From contig NZ_JAGIQA010000001.1 of NCBI RefSeq assembly GCF_017814975.1, positions 648,697-712,696 on the forward strand: DNA of 64,000 nt, written 5' to 3'. Origin of the DNA: Cupriavidus consociatus (lineage in GTDB: Bacteria > Pseudomonadota > Gammaproteobacteria > Burkholderiales > Burkholderiaceae). Both the position numbers and the translations under genes were made by a program. Positions within the stretch are counted from its first letter, which is position 1, and every line of letters starts with the position of its first letter. Under the pieces are notes generated by a model, which worked only from the letters and a program-made list of their open reading frames with translations, was not told the origin of the DNA and did no database searches. Shown here in pieces: positions 38,283 through 47,810 of this stretch.

Positions 38283-38320
38283 CCGGCCACGATCGCGATG
38301 CGATCGTGGCCGGTGTTTTC
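38283..38320 (+). terminator. Rho-independent terminator of purU
   Basis: A perfect 14-bp stem (38283-38296 with 38300-38313; arms begin CCGGCCAC and end GTGGCCGG) with a 3-base loop, followed by TGTTTTC. It starts 12 bases after the purU stop codon. The minus-strand side has no T-run, so it acts in the plus direction. Confidence 0.88.
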
Positions 38321-38358
38321 TTGCATGCAGCGCAGGCGAACGGAACTACTGCGTGGAT

Positions 38359-39234
38359 CTACTGCGCGGCACTCTGCGTGTTCTCCAGCCACGCACTGAC
38401 GCGATCCCCATGCGCGGCGATCCACGCGTCGGCGGCGGCATCCGGCTTCGTGCCATTCTGGATCGCCAGCATCACGCTATCGATCTCGCCCGTCTTCCAC
38501 TGGAACTTCTTCAGGAAGGCCACGACCGGCTTCGCCTTGGCTTCGAGGCCCGGATTCACGATGTTATCGACGTGCTCGGCATCGCCGAACACCTTCTTCG
38601 GGTCGTCGAGGAAGCGCAACTTCCACTTGGCGAACATCCAATGGGGCGCCCAGCCGGTGACGACCACCGGCTTGTTCGCGTTCATCGAGCGTGCCAGCTC
38701 GACCGTCATCGCGCTGCCGGAGCTGGGCATCAGCGAATAGCCGAGGCCATAGCTCTTGATCGCCTCGGACGCCTTGCGCATGACGCCGGCGCCGGCATCG
38801 ATGCCGACGATGCGGCCTTCGAACGAGGCCTTCTGCGCGTTCAGTTCGTCGATGCTCTTCACGTTGACGGACGCCGGTACGATCAGTCCGATCCTCGCCT
38901 CGGTAAAGTTGGGCCCCAGGTTGACCACCTTGGCCTTGAACTGCTCCCAATAGGCGCCCTGCGTAACCGGCAGCCAGGCGGACAGCGTCGCGTCGAGGTC
39001 GCCGCGCGCGACGCCCTGCCACATCACGCCCGCCGCCACCGGCACGAGCTGCACCGGATACCCCAGCTTCTTCTCGATGATGCGCGCGGCTACGTTGGTG
39101 GTAGCGACGCTGTCATCCCAACCCTCGACGTAGCCGATCTTCAACGTTGGCTTGGCGTCCCCGAGCGCGAGCGCGCTCCATGTCAGCATGACCGATGCAG
39201 CGCCAGTGCAGAATAGTTTTCCGAGAAGTTTCAT
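38359..39234 (-). CDS. proX: Glycine betaine ABC transporter substrate-binding protein (ProX/OpuAC-like)
   Basis: A 291-residue periplasmic binding protein. The first 26 residues form a signal peptide (MKLLGKLFCTGAASVMLTWSALALGDA). The mature N-terminus TLKIGYVEGWDDSVATTNVAARIIEKKLG and the regions VAAGVMWQGVARGDLDATLSAWLP and VVVTGWAPHWMFAKWKLRFLDDP are typical of OpuAC. The tryptophans in these stretches are the usual cation-pi box residues for a trimethylammonium group. It is the last gene of the glyA-to-proX operon and is separated from its permease and ATPase genes, which lie on the far side of purU. Confidence 0.9.
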   Translation of the reverse strand: MKLLGKLFCTGAASVMLTWSALALGDAKPTLKIGYVEGWDDSVATTNVAARIIEKKLGYPVQLVPVAAGVMWQGVARGDLDATLSAWLPVTQGAYWEQFKAKVVNLGPNFTEARIGLIVPASVNVKSIDELNAQKASFEGRIVGIDAGAGVMRKASEAIKSYGLGYSLMPSSGSAMTVELARSMNANKPVVVTGWAPHWMFAKWKLRFLDDPKKVFGDAEHVDNIVNPGLEAKAKPVVAFLKKFQWKTGEIDSVMLAIQNGTKPDAAADAWIAAHGDRVSAWLENTQSAAQ

Positions 39235-39305
39235 GTCTACCCTCCTTTAATCGGCGCCGAGGCGCCCACCTTCTGAATACGAACCGTCGGCCGCTGTGCG
39301 TGGCC

Positions 39306-40472
39306 TCACTTGTCGATCACGAGGTCCGACAGCGGCTTGCTGCAGCACAGCAGCACCATGCCCTGGTCGATCTCGCGCTGGCGGATGCCGCCGTTGTGCT
39401 TCATGTCGACCTGTCCGCTGACCAGCTTGACCTTGCACGTCCCGCACATGCCCTGTGTGCATGACGCAGGCAGCCGCACGCCAGACTGGCGCGCCGCGTC
39501 CAGCACGTTCTGCCCCGCACCGCAGGCAATGTCCCGTGCGCTTCTGGCGAAGCTGATGTTGAACCGCGCCGTGTCCGCATGGCCGTTGGCTGCTGGTGCG
39601 CCGCCCTCACCCTCCCCGACAGTCTCGGCCGCTTCGCCGGGGGCGGGCTCAGCGCTCAAGGTCTCGAAGGAGAAGCTCTCCTCGTGGTAGCGCCCGCGAT
39701 CGAAGCCGGCTTCGTCCAGCAGCTCGCGCACCGCCTTCATGTAGGGGGCCGGGCCGCACGTGAAGATCTCGCGCTCCATGAAATCCGGCGCGACCAGCTT
39801 CAGCAGCGGCAGCGACAGGAATCCGGTGACGCCCGGCCAGTTGGTCCGCGCGCCGACACGCTCGCAAACGAACGCGGTGCGGAAGTTCGCCTGGTTTGCC
39901 GCGATCAGGTCCAGTTCGCGGGCAAAGATGATGTCGTCCGGCGTGCGCGCGCTGTGCAGGAACACGATGTCGCGGTCTTCCGCGAGATCGTGGTGCGCAC
40001 GGCTCATCGACATCAGCGGCGTGATGCCCGAGCCCGCGGACAGGAACAGGTACTTGTGCGCCGGGTGCCGCGCGCAGGTGAACTCGCCGCCAGGCCCGAG
40101 CATGCGGATCGGCATGCCCGGCGTCACCGTGTCGTGCAGCCAGTTCGACACCTTGCCTCCCGGCACCCGCTTGACCGTGATCGAGACCGTGTGCGGCCGC
40201 GCGGGCGACGACGATATGGTGTAGCAGCGATTGATCGTCTCGCCATCGATGTCGAGTTCCAGCGTGATGAACTGACCCGGCTCGAACACAAAGGCGCGCC
40301 CCTGAGGTGAACGAAAGAAGAAGCTCTTTACATCGTGCGTTTCCTGCCGCACGTGGCAGCACACGAGCGTCTCCTCCACGTCGCTGGTCCAGCGCTCGGG
40401 AAGCGCGTTCCAGAACGCCGGGCGCGTCACCCGGCTGTCCGCTGATTCGAAATGCACCGCATCGCGCATCAT
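39306..40472 (-). CDS. gbcB: Glycine betaine monooxygenase reductase subunit
   Basis: The reductase partner that feeds electrons from NAD(P)H to the Rieske oxygenase GbcA in the first demethylation of glycine betaine. In 388 aa it has an FAD-binding ferredoxin reductase domain (INRCYTISSSPARPHTVSITVKRV near residue 80) and an NAD domain (KYLFLSAGSGITPLMSMSR and EIFTCGPAPYMKAVRELL). A Gly/Ala-rich linker follows (about residues 270-295), then a C-terminal plant-type [2Fe-2S] domain (LPASCTQGMCGTCKVKLVSG, with the last Cys in LLCCSKP). It follows gbcA by 21 bases with GGAGGT six bases before the start. The proX-like gene follows. Confidence 0.93.
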   Translation of the reverse strand: MMRDAVHFESADSRVTRPAFWNALPERWTSDVEETLVCCHVRQETHDVKSFFFRSPQGRAFVFEPGQFITLELDIDGETINRCYTISSSPARPHTVSITVKRVPGGKVSNWLHDTVTPGMPIRMLGPGGEFTCARHPAHKYLFLSAGSGITPLMSMSRAHHDLAEDRDIVFLHSARTPDDIIFARELDLIAANQANFRTAFVCERVGARTNWPGVTGFLSLPLLKLVAPDFMEREIFTCGPAPYMKAVRELLDEAGFDRGRYHEESFSFETLSAEPAPGEAAETVGEGEGGAPAANGHADTARFNISFARSARDIACGAGQNVLDAARQSGVRLPASCTQGMCGTCKVKLVSGQVDMKHNGGIRQREIDQGMVLLCCSKPLSDLVIDK

Positions 40473-40493
40473 GTCGACCTCCGCTCCTTGCGT

Positions 40494-41732
40494 CTACGCG
40501 CCGATCTGCTCGGCGAGCCGGCGGACATACCAGGCCGAGAACTTCTCGACCAGGCCTTCGGTGAATGGCGAGTACGGGCCGGGCTCATACGCGCTGCTCG
40601 CCGCGCCCCGCTGCGAGTACTCGACCAGCGCGCGATCCTGGTCATTGGTCGCATTCCAGACTGCGGTCAGGTTCTTCACGTCGTAGTCGACGCCCTCGCG
40701 CGCATCCTTGTGGACCAGCCATTTCGTGCGCACGAGCGTTTCGCCGGCGGACAACGGAATCACCGAGAACGTGACGATGTGGTCGCTCATGAAGTGATGC
40801 CACGAGTTGGGCTGGGTCCAGAAGGAAAGGCCGCCGAGGTCTGCCTGCTCGAAGTTCCCGAGCAGCTTCTTCGATGCCACCTTCGCGTCCAGGGTCTGCG
40901 ATTCGCCGCTGCGATCGAGCGGCAGGCGCTGCGTGCGGAAGCCGGTGGTCTCCAGCAGCCGCTCGATTTCCGCCGATGGCAGCTTCATTGCTTCCCATTG
41001 CGCGGCGCGTGTCTCGCAGGTGCGCTCGAACGTTTCCATGCCCTCCGCGTTGGCGGGCGAGCGCTGGTAGCCGAAGCCGTACTCGTACAGCGAGATGGTC
41101 AGCTCCGGGTGGTTCGCCACGCAGTGGTAGCACTCGCGGTTGTTCTCCATCGTGAGCTTCCAGTTGCCTTGCTCGATGATGTCGACCTGCGCCGCGATCT
41201 TCGTGTTCGGCAGGTCGTGCGGCAACAGGTACGGCTCCATAGCGGCGCGCATCGCCGCGAAATCCGGCGGCTCCGCGGCCAGGCATACAAAGATCAGCCC
41301 CGCAAGGTTCTCCACGTGGACGGACTTCAGGCTGTGCTTGCAGCGGTCGAACTTCTCGCCCATGTGCTCGGCGAACATCAGCTCGCCGCTCAGGTTGTAG
41401 GTCCAGCTGTGGTACGGGCAGACGATGTTGCCGACCGTACCCTTGTCTTCGTTGCACAGCCGCGCGCCGCGATGGCGGCACACGTTGTGATACGCGCGGA
41501 CCTGCATGTCGTCGTCGCGCACGATCAGGATCGAGTCCTGGCCCAGCTGGACGGTCACGTAGTCACCCGGCTCCGGCACGTCGGGCTCGACCGCCACGTG
41601 TATCCAGTGCTGGCGGAAGATTGCCTCCATGTCGAGCGCGAAAACCTCATCGCTCAGGTAAAAAGGCGCCTCGAGGCTGTGGCCCGCCTTGCGCCGTTCC
41701 ACCAGCGCGCGAATGTCTGCCGATACTTTCAT
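40494..41732 (-). CDS. gbcA: Glycine betaine monooxygenase, Rieske oxygenase subunit
   Basis: Converts glycine betaine to dimethylglycine and formaldehyde using O2 and electrons from GbcB. The 412-residue protein has the Rieske [2Fe-2S] ligands in CRHRGARLC (Cys, His) and IVCPYHSWTY (Cys, His), about residues 85-110. The mononuclear iron site is ENNRECYHCVANHPEL near residue 200 (two His), with an Asp expected later. Start at 41732 (MKVSADIRALVERR) with CCGGAG before it; the 90 extra open codons upstream overlap etfB. It lies directly downstream of etfB and upstream of gbcB. Similar to PA5410 of Pseudomonas aeruginosa. Confidence 0.94.
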   Translation of the reverse strand: MKVSADIRALVERRKAGHSLEAPFYLSDEVFALDMEAIFRQHWIHVAVEPDVPEPGDYVTVQLGQDSILIVRDDDMQVRAYHNVCRHRGARLCNEDKGTVGNIVCPYHSWTYNLSGELMFAEHMGEKFDRCKHSLKSVHVENLAGLIFVCLAAEPPDFAAMRAAMEPYLLPHDLPNTKIAAQVDIIEQGNWKLTMENNRECYHCVANHPELTISLYEYGFGYQRSPANAEGMETFERTCETRAAQWEAMKLPSAEIERLLETTGFRTQRLPLDRSGESQTLDAKVASKKLLGNFEQADLGGLSFWTQPNSWHHFMSDHIVTFSVIPLSAGETLVRTKWLVHKDAREGVDYDVKNLTAVWNATNDQDRALVEYSQRGAASSAYEPGPYSPFTEGLVEKFSAWYVRRLAEQIGA

Positions 41733-41785
41733 CGTTTGCTCCGGATTCCCTGCATTCCTGGTTGTTTGCCGACAGACCGGCAACG

Positions 41786-42571
41786 TCAGTAGTCGATGAG
41801 TTGATGCTCGCGCAAATACGCGAGGATGATTTGTGCTTTTTCGACCGAAGTCCCACCGTTTACGACGTTTCCGCCGCGGCTTTCGGTCGTGGTTGCCGAC
41901 AGCATCCGGGCATGGCCGGAGCGCTTTTCGGCAGCCGCCAGCCTGACCGGCTTGCGCTCGGCCGCGCCGAGCACCCATGCCGGGGCATCGTTGTCGTCGC
42001 ATCGCGTTGCCGGCACCGTGCGGATCGCGCCGCCGCGCAGGCGCGCGTAGGCGTAGCGCGGCTGGGCGTTCGCGAGCGGGTGTACCGCCACCACCGCAGG
42101 CAGCGCCGAATCGACGCGCCGGCGCAGCCCCTTGGGCAGGAACTGCCGCACGGCGACACGGCTGCCCTCGATGGCGACGTCGACGGCAGCGCCCACCAGC
42201 GGGCGGCCTAGTACCGCGGCAAGCCGGTACGGCAGCATCCCGGTGTCGTAGGCGCCCTCCGCGCGGGTGCCGGTCAGCACGAGATCACAGTGCTTCGCGT
42301 GCGCGGCGAGCACGCGCGCCGCATCCTCACCGGCCCCGCACGCCAGCACCTGGACCTCGCTCGCGCCGAGTGCCAGATAGTCGGCAAGTGCCGGATCCGC
42401 GGCATCGCCCGCGTGCAGCACGGTCAGCTCGGCGCCATGCCTGTCGGCCAGGCCGCGGCCAAGTTCCAGCGCGGCGGCGTCGTTGCGGCTGTAGCGCGGC
42501 GCGCCGCTGACCGGATGGCGGCCAATGGAGACCAGCACCGCGATGCGTTTTACTTGTCGGGGGGCGCTCAT
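41786..42571 (-). CDS. etfB: Electron transfer flavoprotein beta-subunit-like protein (dimethylglycine pathway)
   Basis: A 261-residue EtfB homologue. The body shows IAVLVSIGRHPVSG at the start and GAGEDAARVLAAHAKHCDLVLTGTRAEGAYDTGMLPYRLAAVLG. The EtfB adenine-binding region is much diverged from housekeeping EtfB. The true start is the ATG at 42571 (MSAPRQVKRIAV), which overlaps the etfA stop by ATGA; the open frame before it is a shadow of etfA. The C-terminus VVNGGTSVEKAQIILAYLREHQLIDY matches the betaine-island type. It pairs with EtfA to take electrons from DgcA/DgcB. Confidence 0.87.
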   Translation of the reverse strand: MSAPRQVKRIAVLVSIGRHPVSGAPRYSRNDAAALELGRGLADRHGAELTVLHAGDAADPALADYLALGASEVQVLACGAGEDAARVLAAHAKHCDLVLTGTRAEGAYDTGMLPYRLAAVLGRPLVGAAVDVAIEGSRVAVRQFLPKGLRRRVDSALPAVVAVHPLANAQPRYAYARLRGGAIRTVPATRCDDNDAPAWVLGAAERKPVRLAAAEKRSGHARMLSATTTESRGGNVVNGGTSVEKAQIILAYLREHQLIDY

Positions 42572-43740
42572 GCTGCGACTCCTGCGAGTTCCCTGGAACG
42601 TGCTTCCTCGGGCTGGCCACGCGCGGGGCGGGCGGCCTGCACCAACTCCATCAGCGCGGCGATCGTCGCCTGCGCGTCGCCGACAATGGTCAGGTTCGCG
42701 CGCTTGGCGATGGGCGCACTGCCGTCCACGTTGACGGCGATCACGTGACGGCAGTCCTTGATGCCTTGCAGGTGCTGAACCGCGCCCGAGATGCCGAACG
42801 CGATGTAGACGCTCGCCTCCACCGTCTTGCCGGTGGCACCGACCTGCTTGTCGCGCGTGAAATGCCCGTTGTCCACCGCCACCCGGCTGGCGGCGACCGC
42901 CGCGCCGAAAGCGCCCGCAAGCCGTTCGAACGCGCCGATGTCGGTCACGCCGTTGCCGGCTGCCACGATAAAGTCCGCTTCTTCGAGCGCGACCCGCGCG
43001 GCATCGATCTCCTCGATGCCGAGATCGCGGTACGGGTGCGTGCTGCTCCCCTTCGCGCAAAGAAAATCGGGAGAAAGACGCTCGCCCGCGCCGGTGAACG
43101 GCAGCCTGGCATCGACCGCGCCCGGCGCCAGCAGGATCACATCGGGCAGCGCACGGGTCGCGAACGCGCGCCTGGCGTGCGCATAGGTGCCGACGTGGCG
43201 TGCATCGATTTCGACCACGTGCGTCGCGACGCTTGCACCGGCCTCGGCCGCCACAGCCGCATACCGGCGGCCGAGATCGCCGTCGCCGGACGCGTTGTCG
43301 GGAATGAAGACATGGCGGGCCGACAGCGCCGTGGCGCACGCCTGCAACGCGCGCAGCTCCGCCTCGGGCGCGAACGTGCGGCGGTCGAACTCTGGCAGAG
43401 CGATCAGCTTGTCGGCACCGAGTTCCGCCGCATCGTCCTTCATCTCGCCGAACACCAGCAGCGCGACTTCGGTCTGCGCATCCGCCAGCAGAGCCGCGGC
43501 AGCGACCGCCTGGCGCGCATGCTCGTCGAGCGCGCCGCGCTCGCTGTGCGCTGCAACCAGCAGCACATGGCGCGCATCGCTTACCATCCGGCGCGGCTTT
43601 GCCGCCGCCGCATGTCCGTGCGCGGGCCAGTGCGCCGTGCCTGCGTCGGCGCTGCCGGCTGCGCCGAGCGTAATCCGCCTGAGGCCCGCCGCCGTGATGA
43701 TGAACGGCCGGCGCGGATCGATTCGTTTGATCGTGTCCAT
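42568..43740 (-). CDS. etfA: Electron transfer flavoprotein alpha subunit (dimethylglycine pathway)
   Basis: A 390-residue EtfA with a long N-terminal part. The FAD-binding C-terminal domain is clear: VAAGNGVTDIGAFERLAGAFGAAVAASR, then GHFTRDKQVGATGKTVEASVYIAFGISGAVQHLQGIKDCRHVIAVN. The N-terminal 50 residues (RIDPRRPFIITAAGLRRITLGAAG) are not part of the usual subunit and are typical of this island-linked group. The start at 43740 lies 4 bases from the dgcB stop. Electron path inferred: dimethylglycine, DgcA, DgcB, this ETF, then the quinone pool. Confidence 0.9.
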   Translation of the reverse strand: MDTIKRIDPRRPFIITAAGLRRITLGAAGSADAGTAHWPAHGHAAAAKPRRMVSDARHVLLVAAHSERGALDEHARQAVAAAALLADAQTEVALLVFGEMKDDAAELGADKLIALPEFDRRTFAPEAELRALQACATALSARHVFIPDNASGDGDLGRRYAAVAAEAGASVATHVVEIDARHVGTYAHARRAFATRALPDVILLAPGAVDARLPFTGAGERLSPDFLCAKGSSTHPYRDLGIEEIDAARVALEEADFIVAAGNGVTDIGAFERLAGAFGAAVAASRVAVDNGHFTRDKQVGATGKTVEASVYIAFGISGAVQHLQGIKDCRHVIAVNVDGSAPIAKRANLTIVGDAQATIAALMELVQAARPARGQPEEARSRELAGVAA

Positions 43741-43744
43741 CAAT

Positions 43745-45670
43745 TCACTCCAGCGAAGCCGCAACCAGTTCAGCCACGTCGAGCACCTCCGGGCGCGGGC
43801 CGACGACGCCCTCGAGCATCGCGGTGCAGTTCGGGCATCCGACCGCGACCACTTCCGCACCCACCGCGCGCGCATCGGCGATGCGGATGTCGGGAATGCG
43901 CTGCTTGCCCGGGATGTCGGTCAGGGGCGCGCCACCGCCACCGCCGCAGCAGCGGCCCTGCATGCCGTGGCGTTCCATCTCGACCACCTGGATGCCAATG
44001 GTCTTCAGCAGCTTGCGCGGCGCCTCGGTTTCGCCGTTGTAGCGGCCGAGGTAGCACGGGTCGTGGTAGGTGGTCCGCCTCTCGCGCAGCGCTTCCACGG
44101 CCTTGGGCGCAATCAGCCCGCTCGACGCCAGTTCGGCGAGATACGTGGTGTGGTGCTTCACCGTCACACGCAGTCCCATCGCGCGGTATTCGTTGCGCAG
44201 GCTGTGCATCACGTGCGGATCGGCAGTCACGATCTGCTTGAACGACAGCGCGCCGAGGGTGCCGATCAGGTGTTTGGCCAGTTGCTGGAAAGTGGCCTCG
44301 TCGCCAAGGCGGCGCGCGACATCGCCGGTGTCGGTCTCGGCCTCGCCGAGCACCGCATAATCGACGCCGGCCTTGTTCAGCACCTTGACCAGGGCGCGCA
44401 GCGTGCGCTGGTAGCGCATGTCGAAGCCGCCTTCGCCGGCCACGATCAGCACGTCGACCGCCTTGCCCGCCCGCGCGACCGGGGCGTTCAGGTCGACCGA
44501 CCAGTCGTAGCGCGCGGCGTTGTCATAGCCGCCCATGGTGCCGGTCTCGCGCAGGTTTGCGAGCACTTCGGCCCCTTTGCCCGGCACGGTGCCATGCACG
44601 AGGGTCTGGTTACGGCGCATGTCGACGATGGCATCGACGTGCTCGATCAGCATCGGGCATTCCTGCACGCAGGCGCGGCAGGTGGTGCACGACCACAGCG
44701 TCTGCGCCTCGATCAGGCCCGACACGATCGGCCCGCTGGGCTCGCCGCGATGCCTGCCGACCGGAATCCCCGGGGTCGGACTTCCCGCATAGGCGGCATC
44801 GGTGCCCCCCGCCATGCCGACCACCAGGTCCTGGATCAGCTTCTTCGGGTTGAGCGGCTGGCCGGAGGCGAACGCCGGACACGCCGCCTCGCACTTGCCG
44901 CATTGCACGCAGGCGTCGAAGCTCAGCAACTGGTTCCAGCGGAACTCGACCGGTTTCGCGACGCCATATTCCTTGTGCTCGATGTCGGGCATCTTCAGGG
45001 CAGTCGGCGGCGTGGCCGTGCCGCTCCCGGTATACGACTCCGGCGTCGCGGCGAACCGCTCCTGGCGCGGGTGGAAGGCAAGGTGCAGCAGGCCCGCCAT
45101 CGCATGCTTCATCGGTCCGCCCGTGGCCGCGCCGACCGTCATCGCGAACGCGCCGACGCCGATCAGCACCGCGCACAGCACGGCGAATGCGCCCGACATG
45201 ACCTCGGCCGGCACCAGCGTGTACAGCGCGAGGCCGAGCGCGAACGAGCCGAGCAGCCAGGGCAGCGTATTCCACGGCCCCTTCGACAGGCGCGCCGGCA
45301 CGTCCTTCGCCTTGCGGCGGCGCCAGACGAACACCGCGCCGACCAGCATCGCGAGCGCCGCGACGAGGATGAGCTTGTCGAGCCAGGGCGAGTAGATCGC
45401 CAGCCCGTAGTTGACGAACACGAGCGCCAGCGCGGCGATCGCGCCGCCCGCGGTGGCCACGTGCGTCTTCGCGATATACGGATCGCGCGCGACCACGTGG
45501 TGCAGGTCGACGAAATAGCGCTTCGGGATCGCGAACAGGTTGGCAATGCCGAACGAGCCGGGCGTGGCCGCCCGTCCGAGCCGCCAGTACGACGCGCGCC
45601 GCAGCAGCGCGAAGGCAAGGCCGGCCACCGACAGCCAGAGCAGGACGGTAATCAGCAAGGACGGATTCAT
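43745..45670 (-). CDS. dgcB: Dimethylglycine catabolism Fe-S oxidoreductase
   Basis: A 641-residue membrane iron-sulphur protein needed with DgcA for dimethylglycine demethylation. About five hydrophobic segments fill the first 190 residues (LLITVLLWLSVAGLAFALL, AIAALALVFVNYGLAIY, LILVAALAMLVGAVFVW). Two [4Fe-4S] ferredoxin motifs follow (ACVQCGKCEAACP near 255 and CTTCRACVQECP near 330). Two CCG-type cysteine clusters (TYHDPCYLGRYNG; GRCCGGGGGAPL, then GCPNCTAMLEG) end the protein. The pattern is that of HdrD/GlpC-type proteins that pass electrons to quinone. It lies between dgcA (2 bases upstream) and etfA. Confidence 0.92.
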   Translation of the reverse strand: MNPSLLITVLLWLSVAGLAFALLRRASYWRLGRAATPGSFGIANLFAIPKRYFVDLHHVVARDPYIAKTHVATAGGAIAALALVFVNYGLAIYSPWLDKLILVAALAMLVGAVFVWRRRKAKDVPARLSKGPWNTLPWLLGSFALGLALYTLVPAEVMSGAFAVLCAVLIGVGAFAMTVGAATGGPMKHAMAGLLHLAFHPRQERFAATPESYTGSGTATPPTALKMPDIEHKEYGVAKPVEFRWNQLLSFDACVQCGKCEAACPAFASGQPLNPKKLIQDLVVGMAGGTDAAYAGSPTPGIPVGRHRGEPSGPIVSGLIEAQTLWSCTTCRACVQECPMLIEHVDAIVDMRRNQTLVHGTVPGKGAEVLANLRETGTMGGYDNAARYDWSVDLNAPVARAGKAVDVLIVAGEGGFDMRYQRTLRALVKVLNKAGVDYAVLGEAETDTGDVARRLGDEATFQQLAKHLIGTLGALSFKQIVTADPHVMHSLRNEYRAMGLRVTVKHHTTYLAELASSGLIAPKAVEALRERRTTYHDPCYLGRYNGETEAPRKLLKTIGIQVVEMERHGMQGRCCGGGGGAPLTDIPGKQRIPDIRIADARAVGAEVVAVGCPNCTAMLEGVVGPRPEVLDVAELVAASLE

Positions 45671-45672
45671 GG

Positions 45673-47736
45673 TCAGAAGTCCTTCACGAGCCGCAGCGCG
45701 TCATAGATCGCGCCGTGGATGTTATGCATCGAGATGCAGTCGCCAACGCGGAACAGCAGGAAGCGGCCGTTGCCGAGGGTCTCCGACAGGCACGGCTGCG
45801 GCTCCGACGCAAACAGCTTGTGCACGTCGACCTGGCCGCGGTTGACCGATTCCGGCTTGAGCTTCCAGTACAGCGCATCGTTCGGCGTCGAGCCGTTCTC
45901 GATCACGACCTGGTCCACGGCGCGTTCCTCGAGTTCTTCCGTGTACTCGTTGCGCAGCACCGCGATCTTCTTGCCGTCTTCCTCGTAGACGCGGTCGAGC
46001 CAGTAGTTCGGGGTATGGATCACGCCCTGCGCGTACAGGCGGCGATAGAAGATCGGGAACGTCGTGCCGCCGCAGTCGTCGGCGACCTTCACGTCCGGCG
46101 TGACAATCTCTACCTTGGCGCCGCGGCTTGCCAGGTAGTCGGCGACGCCCGCGCCGGCGTGCGTGCTGACGCCGTCGTAGACCAGCACGTTCTGCTTCGC
46201 CTCCACCCGGCCGGACAATACATCCCACGAGCTGACCGCGAGGCCTTCGGCAACGCCCCACGCCGGCACCTGGTCGGAGAAGGCACGGCCGCCCGTCGCC
46301 AGGACGATGATGTCCGGCTGCTCGGCCATGATGGTCCGGGCGTCGGCTTCGACGCCCAGGCGCCGGTCGACGCCCAGGCGCTTGGTCTCCATATCGAACC
46401 AGCGCACGATACCGGCCATCTGCTCGCGCTGCGGTGCCTTCGAGGCGAGCATGATCTGGCCGCCTACCTCGGTATTCTTCTCGAACAGCACCACGTCATG
46501 GCCGCGCGAGCGTGCGACGCGCGCCGCCTCCAGTCCGGCCGGACCTGCGCCGACCACGACCACCTTGCGTTTGGGCCCGCGCGATTTCTCGATCACGTGG
46601 GGCATCGTCGCCTCGCGCGAGGTGGCCGCATTCTGCACGCACAGCACGTCCAGGCCGTTGTACTGGCGGTCGATGCAGTAGTTCGCGCCGACGCATTGCT
46701 TGATCTCGTCCTCGCGGCCGTCGCGGATCTTGATGACCATGTGAGGATCCGCCATCTGCGCGCGCGTCATGCCGACCAGGTCGACCATGCCGCTCGCCAG
46801 CAGGCGCTCGGCCTGGCCAGCGTCGCGGATGCTCTGCGCATGCATCACCGGGATCTTGACCACTGACTTGATCCCCGCCGCCAGGTGCACGAACGGCTCG
46901 GGCGGCAGCGCCATCGGCGGCATGCAGTTGGCCAGCGTATTGTGCGTATCCGCACCCGATCCGATCACGCCGAGGTAGTCGATCAGCCCCGACTCGGACA
47001 TGGCCTGCGCAATCTCCTTGAGCTGCTGGTGGTCAAGGCCGTCCTCGTGGAACTCGTCGCCGCACATGCGCAGGCCGACGCAGAAATCCTTGCCGACCGC
47101 CTCGCGCACCGCCTGCAGTACCTCGACGCCGAAGCGCAGCCGGTTCTGCAGGCTGCCACCCCACTCGTCGGTGCGGAAGTTGGTGCGCGGGCTCCAGAAC
47201 TGATCGATCAGGTGCTGGTGCGCGGCCGAGATCTCGATGCCGTCCATGCCCGCGTCCTTCACGCGCTTTGCCGCGGCGGCGAAGTCGGCGATGATCCGGC
47301 GGATCTCCTCGACCTCGATGATCTTCGCGTTGCCGCGGTGCACCGGCTCGCGCACGCCGGACGGCGACATCAGGTGCGGCCAGTGCTCGCCGTGGAACGC
47401 CGAGCGGCGGCCCATATGGGTGGCCTGGATCATGATCTTCGCGCCGTGGCGGTGCATCGTCTCTGCCAGCCGCGACAGCGGCTCGACGATCCTGTCCGTG
47501 GCAAGGTTCACCGACTTCCACCAGCCCTGGGGGCTGTCGATCGAAACCGGGCTGGAGCCGCCGCAGATCGCCAGGCCGACACCGCCCTTCGCCTTTTCTT
47601 CGTAGTAGCGGATGTAGCGGTCGCCCGGCAGGCCGTCCGGCTCGGCATACACCTCGGCGTGCGCGGTGCTGACGATCCGGTTGCGCAGCGTCAGCTGGTT
47701 GAGCTGCAAGGGTTTAAACAGGTGGGGATAGCGCAT
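45673..47736 (-). CDS. dgcA: Dimethylglycine demethylase (OYE/TMADH-like flavoprotein)
   Basis: A 687-residue FMN and Fe-S enzyme of the trimethylamine-dehydrogenase type that turns dimethylglycine into sarcosine. The N-terminal TIM barrel has LQLNQLTLRNRIVSTAHAE and GVGLAICGGSSPVS. At about residue 340 the cluster motif reads QCVGANYCIDRQYNGLDVLC, where TMADH has four cysteines in C-x2-C-x2-C-x12-C. The second position is Ala here, leaving three (see findings). The C-terminal half is FAD/NAD-like (VVVVGAGPAGLEAARVARSRG). Start at 47736 (MRYPHLFKPL). The following dgcB is 2 bases away. Confidence 0.92.
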   Translation of the reverse strand: MRYPHLFKPLQLNQLTLRNRIVSTAHAEVYAEPDGLPGDRYIRYYEEKAKGGVGLAICGGSSPVSIDSPQGWWKSVNLATDRIVEPLSRLAETMHRHGAKIMIQATHMGRRSAFHGEHWPHLMSPSGVREPVHRGNAKIIEVEEIRRIIADFAAAAKRVKDAGMDGIEISAAHQHLIDQFWSPRTNFRTDEWGGSLQNRLRFGVEVLQAVREAVGKDFCVGLRMCGDEFHEDGLDHQQLKEIAQAMSESGLIDYLGVIGSGADTHNTLANCMPPMALPPEPFVHLAAGIKSVVKIPVMHAQSIRDAGQAERLLASGMVDLVGMTRAQMADPHMVIKIRDGREDEIKQCVGANYCIDRQYNGLDVLCVQNAATSREATMPHVIEKSRGPKRKVVVVGAGPAGLEAARVARSRGHDVVLFEKNTEVGGQIMLASKAPQREQMAGIVRWFDMETKRLGVDRRLGVEADARTIMAEQPDIIVLATGGRAFSDQVPAWGVAEGLAVSSWDVLSGRVEAKQNVLVYDGVSTHAGAGVADYLASRGAKVEIVTPDVKVADDCGGTTFPIFYRRLYAQGVIHTPNYWLDRVYEEDGKKIAVLRNEYTEELEERAVDQVVIENGSTPNDALYWKLKPESVNRGQVDVHKLFASEPQPCLSETLGNGRFLLFRVGDCISMHNIHGAIYDALRLVKDF

Positions 47737-47810
47737 CGCAGACGACCTCTGGCGTTCGTATGTCTTTCGTGTTGCGGATGAAATCTGGCTCGGCGGGGGC
47801 TCGGCGAGGT

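Noticed and set aside
43187..45706. An 839-codon plus-strand frame opposite etfA and dgcB
   Set aside because: Low-complexity His/Arg-rich translation; the minus strand encodes clear Fe-S and ETF proteins.
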